From Allomuricauda sp. (GTDB lineage: Bacteria > Bacteroidota > Bacteroidia > Flavobacteriales > Flavobacteriaceae), in contig JASBTQ010000032.1 of assembly GCA_030148335.1 (NCBI GenBank), positions 1-64,000 of the forward strand: DNA of 64,000 nt, in the 5' to 3' direction. Below are positions 62,673-64,000 of the stretch, piece by piece. The notes below the pieces were generated by a model. It saw only the letters and a program-made list of their open reading frames with translations. It was not told the origin of the DNA and did not search any database. The position numbers and the translations under genes are program-made. Positions within the stretch are counted from its first letter, which is position 1; each line of letters starts with the position of its first letter.

Positions 62673-64000
62673 ATGAGAAGCACTTTCATTGGAGGACTTT
62701 TGGGATTGGTATGTATGACCATCGGTTCGGCCCAAGAAGCAGATTTTGTTCCTTGTCAAGAGATGCCGTTTCTCATCGAGAATTTTGAAGCGGATTCGCG
62801 GGTATTGGACAATTTTTACAGCCCTTCCACAGGGTCGTTCTACGGTTTTGGAGGAAGAGGCCCATCAGCCTCATACCCAGAAAAGTTGGAACGCATGGAC
62901 CGCTTGTACAAAGAATATCTCGACAAGTTGGATGCCATGGACTTTGATGGCTTGCCCCAGGAATGTCAGGTGGATTATATTCTGCTCAAAAGGGACTTGA
63001 ACGAAAACTTGCGTCAATCCCAAGTGGAACGACGCGAGTTGGATAGTGTGGCCAAATGGTTCCCTTTCAGCGACACAGTATACGATTTGTTCAAATTGAG
63101 AAGAAGAGGGATCCAGCCCGATGCACAACAAGTGGCAAAGGATTGGTCAGCAATCCTCGATGAAATTGATTCGCTAAAAACAATGCTAAAGGAATCAGAC
63201 GATTTAAGTGTATTGGTCATCAGAAAAGCAACCGATGTGGGCAATGGACTCCAACAGGCCCTAGCGGACGTTCATGGGTTCTATAATGGATATGATCCCA
63301 TGTTCACGTGGTGGACTTCCAAAACCTATGAAGATTTGGATGCTTCCCTAAAGGAATACACCGAATTGTTCAAGCAAAAACAGACCCCGGACAAAAATGG
63401 CATCGTTTCCCGGAAACCTGTGGGAAGAGAGGAGCTTATCCGCCTATTGGAATACCAAATGGTACCCTATACGCCAGAAGAGCTCACCAAAATAGCCAAC
63501 GAGGAATTTGCGTGGTGCGAGAAGGAGATGTTGAAAGCATCCCAAGAACTGGGATTCGGAAATGATTGGAAAGCAGCTTTGGAATATGTGAAGGATACCT
63601 ACGTCCCCCCGGGGAAACAACCAGAGGCCATCCTGGATCTATACGAAAGATCGGTGGCGTTCTTGAAAAAGCACGATTTGGTGACCATTCCCCCATTGGA
63701 AGAAGAAGTTTGGGGAATGTACATGATGTCGCCCGAAAGACAGCGCACCAATGCCTTTTTTACTGGTGGAAACAACATCACCATTTCCTACCCCACCAAC
63801 ACCATGGACCATGAGTTCAAGATGATGAGCATGCGCGGAAACAATCCCAATTTCTCATTTGCCACGGTTCATCATGAGTTGATTCCCGGACATAACATGC
63901 AGTACTTTATGAATGCCCGGTACCGAACCTATCGCGATTTTGGCACCCCATTTTGGATGGAAGGATGGGCGTTGTACTGGGAATTGTTGTTGTGGGATAT
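62673..64000 (+). CDS. DUF885-family putative metallopeptidase, paralog 3 (partial, runs off window)
   Basis: Hand translation from ATG 62673: MRSTFIGGLLGLVCMTIGSAQEADFVPCQEMPFL...; later TVHHELIPGHNMQYFMNARYRTYRDFGTPFWMEGWALYWELLLWD. Absent from the ORF track because it has no stop in the window. Confidence 0.88.
   Translation, partial: MRSTFIGGLLGLVCMTIGSAQEADFVPCQEMPFLIENFEADSRVLDNFYSPSTGSFYGFGGRGPSASYPEKLERMDRLYKEYLDKLDAMDFDGLPQECQVDYILLKRDLNENLRQSQVERRELDSVAKWFPFSDTVYDLFKLRRRGIQPDAQQVAKDWSAILDEIDSLKTMLKESDDLSVLVIRKATDVGNGLQQALADVHGFYNGYDPMFTWWTSKTYEDLDASLKEYTELFKQKQTPDKNGIVSRKPVGREELIRLLEYQMVPYTPEELTKIANEEFAWCEKEMLKASQELGFGNDWKAALEYVKDTYVPPGKQPEAILDLYERSVAFLKKHDLVTIPPLEEEVWGMYMMSPERQRTNAFFTGGNNITISYPTNTMDHEFKMMSMRGNNPNFSFATVHHELIPGHNMQYFMNARYRTYRDFGTPFWMEGWALYWELLLWD

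Noticed and set aside
62746-63000. Plus-strand 84-aa ORF near the window end
   Set aside because: Out of frame with the real third DUF885 gene, which starts at 62673 and is absent from the track because it runs off the window

Overview
The window is a chromosomal segment from a Bacteroidota, most likely a marine Flavobacteriaceae member (inferred from rpsK-rpsD-rpoA-rplQ-carA-eno order, SusC/SusD pairs, a T9SS type B C-terminal domain and TAnnTTTG promoters). Positions 1-11.2 kb hold conserved housekeeping genes and a tandem pair of amidinotransferase-fold genes. Positions 11.2-16.0 kb form an accessory stretch: two clusters of short intergenic repeats bracket an AT-rich two-gene operon of unknown function and a small divergent XRE-regulator pair with a palindromic operator-like site. 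Then come argS, a DUF559 nuclease between imperfect inverted hairpins, an ECF sigma/FecR/TonB-receptor cell-surface signalling locus with a divergent multi-domain lipoprotein, ffh, folD and assorted metabolic genes. The most unusual region is 36.2-40.3 kb (minus strand). A secreted protein with a C-terminal GDAFRHAYWN...TTAHE domain is followed by alternating truncated copies of that C-terminus and small lipoproteins, including an A9 frameshift locus. This resembles a polymorphic-toxin 'orphan tip/immunity' cassette array. The last 15 kb carries two SusC/SusD pairs followed by three tandem DUF885-type metallopeptidase paralogs, the last running off the window. No rRNA, tRNA, CRISPR array or transposase was recognised. 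All family names come from reading the protein sequences by eye; no database search was run.
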